DNA of 64,000 nucleotides from Lithospermum erythrorhizon (lineage: Eukaryota; Streptophyta; Magnoliopsida; Boraginales; Boraginaceae). Location of the stretch: the NCBI GenBank assembly GCA_019722365.1, contig JADFUC010000759.1:62001-126000 (forward strand), read 5' to 3'. Within the stretch, counting starts at the first letter, position 1. Each line of letters opens with the position of its first letter. Shown here in pieces: positions 1 to 10,810 of the stretch. Under the pieces are notes generated by a model. That model did not search any database, had not been told where the DNA came from, and saw only the letters and a list, made by a program, of their open reading frames with translations. The translations under genes were made by a program, and so were the position numbers.

Positions 1-155
1 TATGTTGGTTAGATGAAGAGAAGAATCTACTTTTTGGCTTCATTGGAGGCTCGAATGTTACTTTTCTTATGACATAGGACTTGTGCTACTCGTATTTTGA
101 AATGGAGAGACGTCTTCGGGTATTCAACCACCTCAACAGCTTAACCTGGCTCTGA
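1..155 (+). pseudogene. F-box-associated domain protein, C-terminal tail (copy D)
   Basis: The window opens inside the last part of an F-box protein gene. The bases match the end of the copies at 40870-41013 and 51794-51948, including the LCWLDEEK and DIKTCATRIF-type segments, and end at TGA 153-155. The F-box and the start of the F-box-associated domain lie to the left of the window. One or two small indels relative to the 51.8-kb copy break the frame, for example extra bases after GAAGAGAAG. F-box proteins of this class are substrate-recognition subunits of SCF ubiquitin ligases. The target is not predictable here. Confidence 0.75.
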
Positions 156-1109
156 GGTTATTTATTTATGGTGTATTGTTATTGGATTTGCTTGTTATGT
201 TGTGATGCTTATTATTGGTATTTTGGAAAGAATATTTGAACTTATTTCTTGTGATTTAGTTTGTCCCATTTTGTTTCTGTTTTTGTTGATCTTCTACTCT
301 TTCAACTAGAGATTCACTTGGGGGAGGGGCAGAAAGCTAGTAATGTAGCAGCGGAAGCTCTCTCATAGACTATCCCTTCATTGGAAACATTCCAGCTAAA
401 CTATAGCGGAGTATCTATTCTCCTCGTAGCAGCACATGATTCACATGAGAATAAGGTTACGTTTGCGTCCAATTTGATCCTCCTATACCCCGCTTAGGAA
501 AGGGAGCATGTTATTATTTATGTACTAATACTTCCATTCATAATGTTGACTCTAAATTGTGTACCCTTAACAAAAAGTACTACTTCCTCCATTTCATATT
601 AAGAAGGCACTTTTAGCGGTGTAGTTTTTAGGTGTATGTCTTCCTAGAATTTTAATATAAAAAATTAATATTGAAATTCTTTTATGCTTGTCAGTACCAA
701 GCTTGATTGTCAAATTATGTTCGATAAATATTTGACTATAATAAATGTTTGATATATACTACTATATTAAAGTCAAACAATAATCAACTCAAAACAACTC
801 AAAAATTAATGTTAGATATATACTACTATCCATTAAAACAATTGTCGATTATGTTTTTCGGGATAAATATTTTAAAGATAAAAAAATATAATTTTTTGTC
901 TTTAGAAGAAAAATAGGCAAATATTTTTAATTGCAATTAGTATGGGATAATGTTAGAAAGATGATTGGTTACGGTAGTATGCTTAAAAAATTAAAAAATA
1001 AGACTTTAAATAGGAGTGTAACAAAGAGTGTCGCACGAAAGTGATATAGAGGATCCTGAGCATATAAGCGGCAATGAGGGAAATAAATGTACTTAAATGA
1101 ATTCGTTTT

Positions 1110-1130
1110 GAGAGAGAGAGAGAGAGTGAG
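1110..1130. repeat. (GA)n microsatellite
   Basis: A short GAGAGA run, shared with the partner copy near 52945-52965. Confidence 0.85.
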
Positions 1131-1752
1131 AAAAAAGATAATAAGTAGAACATTGCCCATTAACATGACCAATATAAAAAATTATTTTGTGTTTACTTTT
1201 TGTTTCCGTCTACGTTGGCATGAACATATAATAAAATAATAGTTAATAACTAATTAAATCAATAATAATGGTAACTAATTGGTCAGTAATATTTAATCAA
1301 TAATTTATTAAATAATTTTAATTATTTAATAATAATAATTCATTATTAATTAATAAGAAAAAATTAATTTGTCAATTGATCCAATGTGTGGTGTAGTGTT
1401 TGTCATCGAACTTGCATAGCGTGCTCAAATATATATGTTATCGAGCGGTATCTGATATGCGTGCTCGTATATGTCATCGAGTGTGCAGCTGCCAGCATCT
1501 TCATATCTGACTTTCTAATTCTTAACCATTTTCCCAAATAGTTAACTTGACGCTTCCTTGTCACATGCTCGACTTATTCTGCGAACATACATTTTGTGTC
1601 TTTCGCAAAGAAAAACAACGGAAAAATATAATCTTGAAATTTTTACCGTTGAATTGAGTTAATTGATGAAATAGTCTCAGATAGTGGGACTAATAACCGA
1701 ACAATATAGATAGTTGGACTAGGCTTATATTATGGTAGCCCTAGTCCGTATC

Positions 1753-2637
1753 GAGGAGAAAACTTATAATCTAGTACATGGATCGATTTCGAAAACAAAA
1801 TGTTTATAATGTTCTTTGCGTCGATGGAAAAACGAGGAGGTGAGGCATGCTGAAGCATACTCTGATGAAACTTGAGATGAAAAGGCAAAGTCGCAGTTAA
1901 CCTGTGTCCCGTTAAAAGCGCGAATAGACCAAATGGAATCGATCCGGGTGCGCATATTTATACGCATAAACTAAGCGATGCTATTATCACCAAATCTCAC
2001 TTAATATTAAAGCCCAACTTCATGTTTTTACGGAATCCATCATCAAAAGACAACTACGGTGATGCCCGTCCATGAAACCCTAGCAAAATGAGATTCTGAT
2101 GTCATACAAAACTCAAAAACAGGAACTTAGAGCAACTGAAAGTTATCTAAATAACTTATTAGCCTTCAAGACTCTAAAAAACTTTGTTTGTTTTGCTATG
2201 TAAATAACTTATTAGTTTTTGGAACTTTTGATAACTCTATTAACTATGGCATTTTGAATTATGTAATTGATTTACAATATCCATAATACATGGATATCGT
2301 AGTATTAAGTATATTGTCCACTACGTTAAATGGATTCGTACTGCTTGACTTAAAAAGTATCGGCTTATTTGCTTGCGTCGGTGTGAGAGTGACAATAACT
2401 AGTAGTTAGTAAACCCTTATTCTCTAGAGCACTAAGGGGGGAAATGAAATTTATGGACCACGTGTGATGGTGTCCGACAAAAAAACCCAAAATAATGTCC
2501 TTGACTTGAAATAAGGACAAGTCTGGAAGAGTGATATGAAAGGACCATTGTAAGGGGCGCACTTTGGTCATTTCGCCGACTAAACCAGTGATAAAACGGT
2601 CATTAGTAGGCATTTCACTGTTTCAGTGTGGGCATCA
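1753..2637. other. Intergenic, no gene recognised
   Basis: This stretch is moderately AT-rich. Its small ORFs have no recognisable domain or splice-site support. It joins the duplicated block on the left to the hAT element on the right. Confidence 0.6.
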
Positions 2638-2645
2638 CTGTTGAG
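2638..2645. repeat. Target-site duplication of the hAT element, left copy (CTGTTGAG)
   Basis: The octamer CTGTTGAG sits directly before the element end TAAGCGTGGCAAGC and recurs at 5180-5187 directly after the other end. An 8-bp duplication is the hallmark of hAT insertion. Confidence 0.7.
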
Positions 2646-5179
2646 TAAGCGTGGCAAGCGAGCCGGGCCGGCCCGGCCCGGCCACTCGCAACGAGCGGGC
2701 CGGCCAGCGTAACATGTTCGGCGGGCCGAGGCGCGGGGCCGGCGTGTCTGGATTTGGTCTGGCGGTGCCGCGTTTCACAATATGATCTGGCGGTATCTGG
2801 TTTAAAGTCAACAGAATACCCCGTGTCACGTAACGAATTATATAGCGAATTGCTTGACATAAGCGGTATCACGGTTTCTACGTGCCGGTACCGCGTTAAA
2901 GTCGGCCCGGCTATTTTATGAATTTGTATGATCGATAGGAATTTTACCGTTTAGATTTAAATTGCACCACGTTTAGGTGCCAGCAACGATGGTACCGTTT
3001 CATCTAAGCGATTACTGCCGGGTTACTGACCTGCGCAAAACCATTCTACATTTCGCCAAAACTGAAATGAAGAGGAATTACATAAAGTGATCTTTAAATT
3101 TACCATGACTCCTGATCGTTCTTCATGATACCAAAGAAATAAGAATGCGCTTCGAGCTTGATTACAATATTAAATTCGCACGTGGTTTTGGGCTTGTTCG
3201 TTAATCAAATTGAATCGGCGATCTTACACTGGCTCCATTTGATCAGAGTATTATTTATCAACTTTTATAAATCTTTTATATTTGTTCTTAGCAATTAATG
3301 GCGACAAAGCATGTAGCCCAGAAAAAGTATTCAAAGTGATAGTGCTAAGTATGTCAATGATTTTGTTAATTTAGATGACCAATTGGCATGGATGAACTAC
3401 CCTTATTAACTACCGTCCCCAGTCTTCACGGATACTACTATTGAGAGAAAACTTCGTAGTTTGGAAATATTTTTAGCAGGCCAAGGAAAACAAGCGGCTT
3501 GACTTTGTTTAAATTGAAATCTCTCATTGGAAAAGCAGATTGGGGGTAAAGGGAAGCCGTCGTCTTTGCTAGGCAAACTTAGTGGTCATAAGATAAGCCA
3601 AAGGCAGTAGTGGGGGAGGGTGGTATCTGGTGTGATACGTGGCGAAACTTTTTTAGTATTTTTGGCATATAGGATTGAAACTATGAAATTTGTATTATTC
3701 AGTTAACAACTTGTCGTTTGTGATGGATGGCGTTTCCTTAGAAATGGATTCAAAATATGGATTAATCTCCGGCTTGTCGTATCGCCGATTACTAACTGCG
3801 AAACTATGCTTTTAAATATTTTTAAAGTGAAAAAGATCTTCTATGTAAAATCTTCATGAATTTCTTGTATAAAATGTGTTTGTTAGTGATATCGGTGTCT
3901 TTTTTGGATTTTTGATATAATGTTATTGTAGCGACACCATTGGATTGATCATGATTAGATGCTTTAAAAGGAGGGTATATATTTAGATCGATTGCTAAAC
4001 ATAACAATATTTCAAATTTCGGAGGTATACTCGCATGTGCCAATGATTACAAATGTTTGAATAGGATTCTTGATTTCATTTGATAATCGTCCCGCTAATA
4101 ACGTCAGGTTAAAGATTAAAGATCTTTTGATAAGTTTTATTGAACTTTTCATGTTAGATGTTTATGTCCACGATCCGCCCCGATTAGTTGCTAAAGATGG
4201 AATACCGTTGTTTGGGATGAGTTTGTTACCAATTCGTAAGGCCGTTAATTTTTGTTGTGTGGCGGGGTTAGAAAGGCATGAATATAAAAAATTGGTTGAG
4301 GCCGGGAAAAAGTTTAAAAATTAATTTTGGTTGTGACATTTAGATGGAACTTCATTTCCCGATCTCTTGTTCGTGCATATATGTATAAGGATGAAATTCC
4401 TGACGTTTATGGGAATCACGTACTCCCGTTGGTGAAGAGAGGATGATCCCGGCCAATGGCAGCGATGCGGTCCGTATGGCGGGATGTCAAAGTGACAATA
4501 GGATTGCCTGACGCTTTCCTCAGCAGCGAATTGGCTCTCCCCATCGCGCCCGCCTCCTCCCGTTTATAGTTGAAGAAGAACCAAGTAGAGAAACACGTAG
4601 GTAAGATGTGTTTACATATTATATGTATGATGTTTTCTAGTTTAAACAATGTTTGTTATTTCACGTACTTTTTATTCGAAGTTGTTAATGATGTGAATGT
4701 TGTCGATGTTTGAATGCTTGAATGTTTATGGTGTTTCACGTTTGAATGAATGAATGTGTGTGTATGTTTGAATGTTGCTTGTGATTCTTTGAAAAGCTGC
4801 GCACTACCAACTTTTAAGCCGTGTGCAGATTATGATGGAGCGATGCCACAGCGTTTATAACGAAAAAATGCAATATTTATCTATTAACGTGTGAAGCAGT
4901 GCCGCGTGAGTATGAAATTAGCATTAGTGCAGTTTAAGTATGTAACAATCTGCGTTAATAAAGGCTGAAATTTTCGAGCCAGGGCCGGGCCGAGCCCACC
5001 GGGCAACCAGGTGAACCGAGCCAGGACGGGGCACCAGAAATTGTCATTTCGACTTGCGTCAGGCCCGACTGATAACGAACCGGGGGGCGTTAGGTAGGCG
5101 CAGTGAGCCCGGGCAGTCTGAACGGTTGTGGGCGGGCCCGAGCGGCCACCAGAGGCTGGGTTCGTTTCGCAGCAATCTA
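2646..5179. mobile_element. hAT-like DNA transposon, probably non-autonomous or decayed
   Basis: Seen: perfect 8-bp direct repeats flank the segment. The left end reads TAAGCGTGGCAAGCGAGCC, and the right end read inward is TAGATTGCTGCGAAACGAACC. Both are followed by GC-rich subterminal DNA: GGGCCGGCCCGGCCCGGCC near 2670-2690, and GGGCCGGGCC/GGGCGGGCCC-type runs at 4980-5150. Known: many plant hAT elements have ends of the form TAGNGTTGGCAANCGGGC with such GGCC-rich subterminal regions and 8-bp duplications. No BED finger or hAT C-terminal dimerisation domain could be read in the interior, so transposase is missing or unrecognisable. The element abuts the copia remnant at 5190 and probably inserted into it or at its edge. 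Confidence 0.65.
4070..4324 (+). CDS. Hypothetical ORF (84 aa) inside the hAT element
   Basis: This is an intact 84-residue frame. It contains a hydrophobic stretch (DLLISFIELFMLDVYVHD) followed by a basic C-terminus ending in EAGKKFKN. I do not recognise the family, and no catalytic motif is visible. It could be a surviving piece of the element's own protein, a captured gene fragment or chance coding. Downstream at about 4335-4530 another frame shows a run resembling coding DNA (RSVWRDVKVTIGLPDAFL), suggesting a longer broken gene with a frameshift near 4320. Confidence 0.25.
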   Translation: MISFDNRPANNVRLKIKDLLISFIELFMLDVYVHDPPRLVAKDGIPLFGMSLLPIRKAVNFCCVAGLERHEYKKLVEAGKKFKN

Positions 5180-5187
5180 CTGTTGAG
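5180..5187. repeat. Target-site duplication of the hAT element, right copy (CTGTTGAG)
   Basis: Exact match to 2638-2645, directly outside the right end of the element. Confidence 0.7.
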
Positions 5188-5189
5188 GC

Positions 5190-6310
5190 CTGTTGATATA
5201 CTATAGGGCTAAAATGGACTCATGAAGCTTGGCAAACATGGCCTAGATGTTTGTTTCAAGCCATAAAGCGACTTCCTTAGCCTGCAAACTGTGTTGGCTG
5301 GAGCATCCACACCTTCAGGAGCTCTCATATACACTTCTTCAACCAAATCCCCTTAAAGAAAGGCATTGTTGACATCTAATTAAGTGATTGGCCACTGATG
5401 ATGCAATGCAACTGCTAACACACATCTCACAGTTGACATTTTAACAACCGGAGAAAAGGTTTCATAGTAATCAATGCCAAACTTTTGAGTAAATTCCTTG
5501 GCAACAAGCCTTGCTTTGGACCTTTCCAATGTCCCATCTGCCTTCAATTTTACTTTATAGACCCACTTGCAGGAAATGGCCTTTTTACCAGGAGGCAATG
5601 ACATAAACTCCCATGTTCCATTGGCATTTAAAGCCTTAAGTTCATTATCCATTGCGTGTAACCATCTTGGATCTTGTTTAGCTTCTTGGATCTTGTTTAG
5701 CTTGGTTATAGGTGTTAGGTTCAGTAAAATTTAAAGGTAGAAAACAGCACAAAAAGAAAAGAAAAAGGAAATGTAGTACTGATATCATTACCATTGGACT
5801 TTTTGAACACCATAACATACATAATCCTGCAAGTACATTGGAGTTGGCCTTGAGCCCTTGTTGATTTTCTAATTACAGTAGTGTCGGTATCTGTGGAAGA
5901 ATTATGTGATGAACTTAAAGGAGATACAAAACTATTGTATCAATATGCAGAATTGGTATTTTGGAGCCATTTGGAATAGTAATTAAAATAGAGCTAGGAA
6001 CAGGTTGATAGGATTGAAACAAGAGAATACGGTGTAATGTGTTGAGAGGCTCCACTATCCAAAATCAGTTGTTACAAGAGATTGAAACAATTGAACTTTG
6101 GTCTTTACATGCCATTAGAGCATCAGATTCTGTATTAGTACTACTGGAAGAAGGAGCATTATTCAGCATGTGCACCAGTTTGTCAAATTGTTCATCAGTC
6201 AGATCCGCTGCTATCCTTCTTGTACTATTCTGAGGTTAACCATGCACTTTGAAACACCTTTGAATAGTGTGACCAGAAATTTTGCAGTGATCACAAAACT
6301 CATTTTATAT
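5190..6310 (-). mobile_element. Ty1/copia retrotransposon remnant (gag zinc knuckle + RT)
   Basis: On the minus strand, 5380-5700 encodes the start of copia reverse transcriptase: a [20 protein letters not shown] segment, then [20 protein letters not shown] and [10 protein letters not shown]. Bases 5200-5380 continue as the [10 protein letters not shown] region. Upstream on the same strand, 6110-6300 encodes a gag-type segment with CKISGHTIQRCFKVHG, a CCHC zinc knuckle, followed by ADLTDEQFDKL. Protease and integrase between them are mostly deleted or out of frame. No LTRs were found. A short direct repeat (CTTGGATCTTGTTTAG) lies at about 5665-5705. The remnant ends just before the oligopeptidase exon at 6378. 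Confidence 0.75.
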
Positions 6311-6377
6311 GATCTGTTAATTTATTTGGTGTTTAAAACTCATTTAAAAAAGGATTTATGGGATTGATGGGAGGCAG

Positions 6378-7480
6378 GAAATTCTGCTTGATTGGAATGA
6401 AATCGCTGAACAGTATGGTAAGCTCATTTTAAAAAAAAGGATTTATGGGATTGATGGGAGGTTTGTAAAAGGAACTTATAAAGTATCAAATGATTTTTGA
6501 GCAAATTGGTTACTTTTAGTTCCTCGCTGTGTTAGAATCACTAAGAAGTTGAACATGAATAGATTTCACTGAGGTATTGGATATACATGGTTAGAAGAGA
6601 AAACGATGAATGCAGCTTTTTCTTAAGCCGATGCCTTTCCTATAATTCTTTAGAAACCATGTAATTAACCTTTAACGATTGCAATCAAAATCTTAAACTT
6701 TTAACCAACTAAAATCGGTTCATTATGTCCATGTTTAGTGACAAAGAGGCTAGTGGTAGGCCAACCTCATATCTTCCTATGTCTGATTCTGTGACATTAG
6801 GGTTAAGTGCGACCTCGGTTCTTGATGTAACTTTGCAGGTTATGTTCATGTCGGCACTTGTCGAATATCACCTGATCACAAATTTCTTGCATATACTCTT
6901 GATGCCAATGGAAGTGAGCATTTTGTTCTTCATATAAAGGACCTCCAGAATAACATTGTTCTTCCACAATTCAGAGTCGAAGGGGTTGTCAGCTTGGCAT
7001 GGGCTAGTGATGATTGTTCACTGTTCTATACCCTAACTGACAAGAACCAAAGACCTTACAGGCAACTTTGCTGTTCTACTTATTTTATACAGTTGTTTTT
7101 TAGAATTTATCCTTACATAAATGTTATTAAATCAGGGTTCAATGTATACGATTAGAAATGGATTCTGTCGATGGTACCCCTTTGTTTATAGAGAATGATC
7201 CCAGCTTCTGTGTCGATATTACAAGCACAAAGGATGGGAAGTTTATAACTGTCAATTCAAATTCACGGACTTCATCTGAGGAAGGAACATGTTTGTCTAA
7301 TTGCTTTGCATTATTGTTAATTTCAAGAAACAAACAGAATAAATTACTCATGCTGATTTTTTCATCATATTTAAAATTGCAGGTCTATGTCATAGACTCC
7401 GGTAATCTGAAAGCTGGCCTGCAAAGATTCTGTCACCGAGTCTCTGGTGTACAGTATTTCTTGGAATTTATCGTCATGAG
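6378..7480 (+). pseudogene. Prolyl oligopeptidase family (S9A) N-terminal propeller fragment
   Basis: Four exon-like segments are readable. 6378-6417 encodes EILLDWNEIAEQYG. 6839-7061 encodes YVHVGTCRISPDHKFLAYTL to the LTDKNQRPYR region. 7136-7290 encodes VQCIRLEMDSVDGTPLFIEN and continues to RTSSEEGT. 7383-7470 encodes VYVIDSGNLKAGLQRF and continues to VSGVQYFLE. Phases join well (G|GT at 6417/6839, AG|G at 7061/7136). The first large intron is GT-AG and the second would use a GC donor. The family folds as a beta-propeller plus a Ser-Asp-His hydrolase domain that cleaves short peptides. Only propeller sequence is present and the catalytic half is absent. The frame breaks after YFLE (about 7470). 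It resembles the plant protein encoded by At1g69020. Confidence 0.75.
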
Positions 7481-9440
7481 CTTGCTTACATGTTAGCACC
7501 TGAAATCTTCTTGTTTAACTGCAATCTACTTTGACTATTTTATTCTTTATGGTACAAGCGGATGCTGAGACGGGCCCAGGCTTTGTAGAAGCTTCGGTTG
7601 CTTAGGGTTGGGAAATTGTCGCAGGGGGAATGGATCGAGGCCGCGCCTTCGCCTTTTATGGCGGGTTACGGGAGATCGTATGATATCTTCCGGCCAGTTG
7701 AATGCACTCGGTAGGTCGGACTGAGAAAGTGTGACAGCGGAGGTGAGTCATGGCCTTCCGGCTTGATCGAGTCGGAAGTATTTTGGAGTTATGTGTGAAC
7801 TCTGAAATATATGCGAGGAATTCTACTATGTAATCGAATTTGAAGAATTAAGGGGAGTAAGATGCGACCAGGATGGGGTATTTATAGAAAATCTTGTATT
7901 TATCATTAATTACATAACTTTTCTTCATGGGATCTTTACTTGGCAATGTCGGCTGTCTGATGAAGGTGCTTGTACCTCGGGCACATCTTACGACCCGTAG
8001 CCCAGAGACATATTGGGCTAAAAATTATATATATAAATTGCCCGCCCCGAGGAATGGTGAGAATGAAGAGAAATAGATCGCCCAGTCTTTGGATGGTGAA
8101 GACCGTTCATTGAATTAATCTGTGAATAAGTATAAAAGGTATTGGGCCGAAATGCAGCGGCTTTGATAAATACCGCGGCTTTGACTTGGAACAACCTTTG
8201 GAGTCGCGATTTATTCGCTTGATTGATCCGCCGTTGTGGAACCCGAGGAAACCTCCTTTACACGTGTGCCCCTACCTCGGGAAAAAGAAACCACGCTCAT
8301 TGGTCCTTAAGTCTAAAGGTGACTTTTGGCGTTAGGTATGCTTTTTCTTTTATCTTGTCGACATAAGCATTCACTTTTTCCTTAATTCTTCATTTGCGGC
8401 AGTCATGCCGCCCCTCCGAATTTCCGCTTCCTTTCTTACTCTTCTCGTTATCAAGAATGCGTTTGGTAAGCCACGTGTAGGTTTCATTTTTTGTTTGTCA
8501 TTTTTTTTCTGAGGGCTTTTCTTTGTTCAGGAGACTTACGCAGCAATCTGCCACTTGATTTAAAGGCCACAGTACGGTGGGTGCTAGTGAAGGATGTCGT
8601 CTAGGGACCTTTTAACTTTGTTTTGATCGGATCGCTTTTTAGGGTTTGAGTTTGGCGATTTGGGGTTTTTGTCGATTTGGGGGAACACAATTGATTTGCT
8701 TGGGGTTTCCTCCGCTTTTTTTTTTTTTTTTTGTTGTTGGGCTAAATCTAGAATATGAGCAGTCATGGGGATTCGGTTGAAGATGCAGGGGTTGTGCCAA
8801 GGAATCTTACTCACGCAGACTTTTCACATCGGCTTATGATTTTTCCCTAATTTTCCCGATTTGTGTTTAACTTCATTGTCTCGTGCCACTGAGATATGGC
8901 TAGCGTTTGGCACTAGTACATTAGAAGTCCACCCCGGGGCCGAATCGCCGGTAAGCAGGTAATGAATCACGAGATCTGCTGCGTTTTTGTAGACTTTTGA
9001 GTCGTTTTAGGCGTTAAGGGTTACATTTGTGGTTGAGTTTACTCACTAGTGACCCGCTGCTAACATGGAAATTCCTCAGGCGGTTGTAGAAGACTTGTGT
9101 CGAGAATTTGTCGGGATAGCCACGTGGAAAACGGTGCGATACGCCTGGCGGTCCAGATCGGCCCAGTATGGCATCAGTAGCAATCCTCCGCTTCCTTGAA
9201 AATTTAGACAGCGCGACCTCCAGACCGGCTGAAACAATCTCAGGTGATCTTCCGTCCAGCAGATTCCTTCCGTCTTCCGAGACTCCGCACTGTCCATTTC
9301 CGGTGGACTTAGATAACTTTAGGCAGTATTTTTCCATTCCCCGTTTCGTGGAGCTGCGACTCCCAGTAGAAGGGGATAAGGTTTTTGAACCCCGGGTTGA
9401 TCCGTGCGATCGAGAGGTCCACTAGCTAATTTGGGCAGTA
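7481..9440. other. Unclassified repeat-like DNA, no gene recognised
   Basis: Composition here is more GC-rich than the flanks and includes CCTCGGG/CCCGAGG motifs (about 7975-8290), suggesting retrotransposon LTR or untranslated sequence. ORFs on both strands at 9014-9425 overlap each other and show no conserved domain. A poly-T run lies at about 8718-8732. I cannot assign a family. Confidence 0.4.
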
Positions 9441-10810
9441 TGTTGTAGCGACCGTCAGGAGTCGGCAGCGCCGAGGTTAGACTGGATTAGTAATGAGAAA
9501 TGGATACTAGAGTCGCCCAGCGATGATATAAAATAAAAATTTGGTTAAGAGTTTAAGTAGTAAAGTAGAAATAATTCCATCGCAGCGTGGACATCATAAA
9601 TTGGCGAAACCTAATGACATCACGTATTCGATACGTAAAGTGGCGTAAAACTTGAGGTGTTGATAATATCCATAATATACATCGCCTTGTTAGATGCTTG
9701 ATGACTCGAAACTTCGATAAGGCCGAAATAAAATGACTTCTTGAGGATCCCTAACCACAGCGCCCATTTCACCTAAAGGATAGCAACCTTGAGTTCAAGA
9801 AGGTCAACATTTCACTTTCTACGGCAAACTACTGACTTTGAAAGTTTTGAATTGAAGCCGAGAAACTGGCATTAGGCTTATCGCGCAGTGGTGACTCCAT
9901 TACCGAGCAGAAGTCAGAGGTAGAACCACGCTTGGGGAATATATATATATATATATAAAACTAGCGGTTGGTCGATAGTAAAAACAACGGTGAGTTTGGC
10001 AGCTATTTACCTACTTAGTATTTGGCAGTTTATATTCGCATCGGAGCCTGATAGAGCGCAAGATCTAAATATAGTGAATCACAGGATTTAAAAAGTAACC
10101 GCGTAAGTCAAAACGGTTCATCGATATGGCAAAAGTAAATCTCGTATCTTCTCGTATTACACGAAGCCCAGGCAGAAGGTCCATGCAAAATCGCCCGCAG
10201 CGATATCACGAAACACTTTCGATCAGAACATCCACTAGCATTATACGAACAATGCCCATCTGAAATCTGATGGCGGAGCATATCTTATAACAACCCAAAA
10301 AAGGTCACGTATGCCCTAAATGTCTTCTCTGCTGCGACCCGTAGGTCGTACATATAAAGTATCACCGATAATCCGTAACATAAAAGTATCCGGCTGGCGC
10401 GTGTGTACCGCAGCTCCCGATAAAATCCGCGTAATGGATGTTGTTCCTACGTGCGACCATTTCGACCCACAACACGCGATTGAGACCCGGCACATGAGAC
10501 CCGCATGACTACACCAAAAGTTCCAGCAGCCTTGAGTTCCCCGCGTATCGCGATTAACGCGTGGCGTGCCGATAACAATAAATCGCGGTCGTATTTCTGG
10601 CGGTCTTACATATTATAATCAAAATATTTCGAGTAAATGCGATATCTCGGTAGCGATATATATCGGTCCACAACGCCCAGTGTAAATACACCAACGATTT
10701 AATAAACTGATAACTCTTAGCATGATACGCACAAAATAAAGCGATACTTAGCGTATGTGACATCTGATCCAGGCTGACATGCGAGTATAAGGAACGGCGC
10801 GAGGAGATCT
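9441..10810. other. Unclassified, CpG-containing repeat-like DNA
   Basis: No ORF with a recognisable domain. There is a short (TA)n run at about 9938-9957. The stretch 10130-10790 has many CG dinucleotides compared with flanking DNA, and small ORFs that look like chance. It ends at the left LTR edge (10811). Confidence 0.4.

Larger units (their letters stand above)
1..1752. repeat. Segmental duplication, partner of 51794-53607
   Basis: These bases align collinearly with 51794-53607: the F-box tail, the 3' flank, an AT-rich stretch, the GAGAGA run and the TTGTCAATTGATCC segment. Similarity stops within a few bases of 1752 and 53607 (TATATTATGGTAGCC then divergence). Long runs are identical, but short blocks of roughly 10-30 bases are unrelated, for example 425-460 versus 52205-52240 and 600-635 versus 52390-52430. 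Confidence 0.9.

Noticed and set aside
9014..9425. Opposing ORFs of 107, 73 and 85 aa
   Set aside because: They are mutually antisense and show no recognised domain, so none can be chosen.
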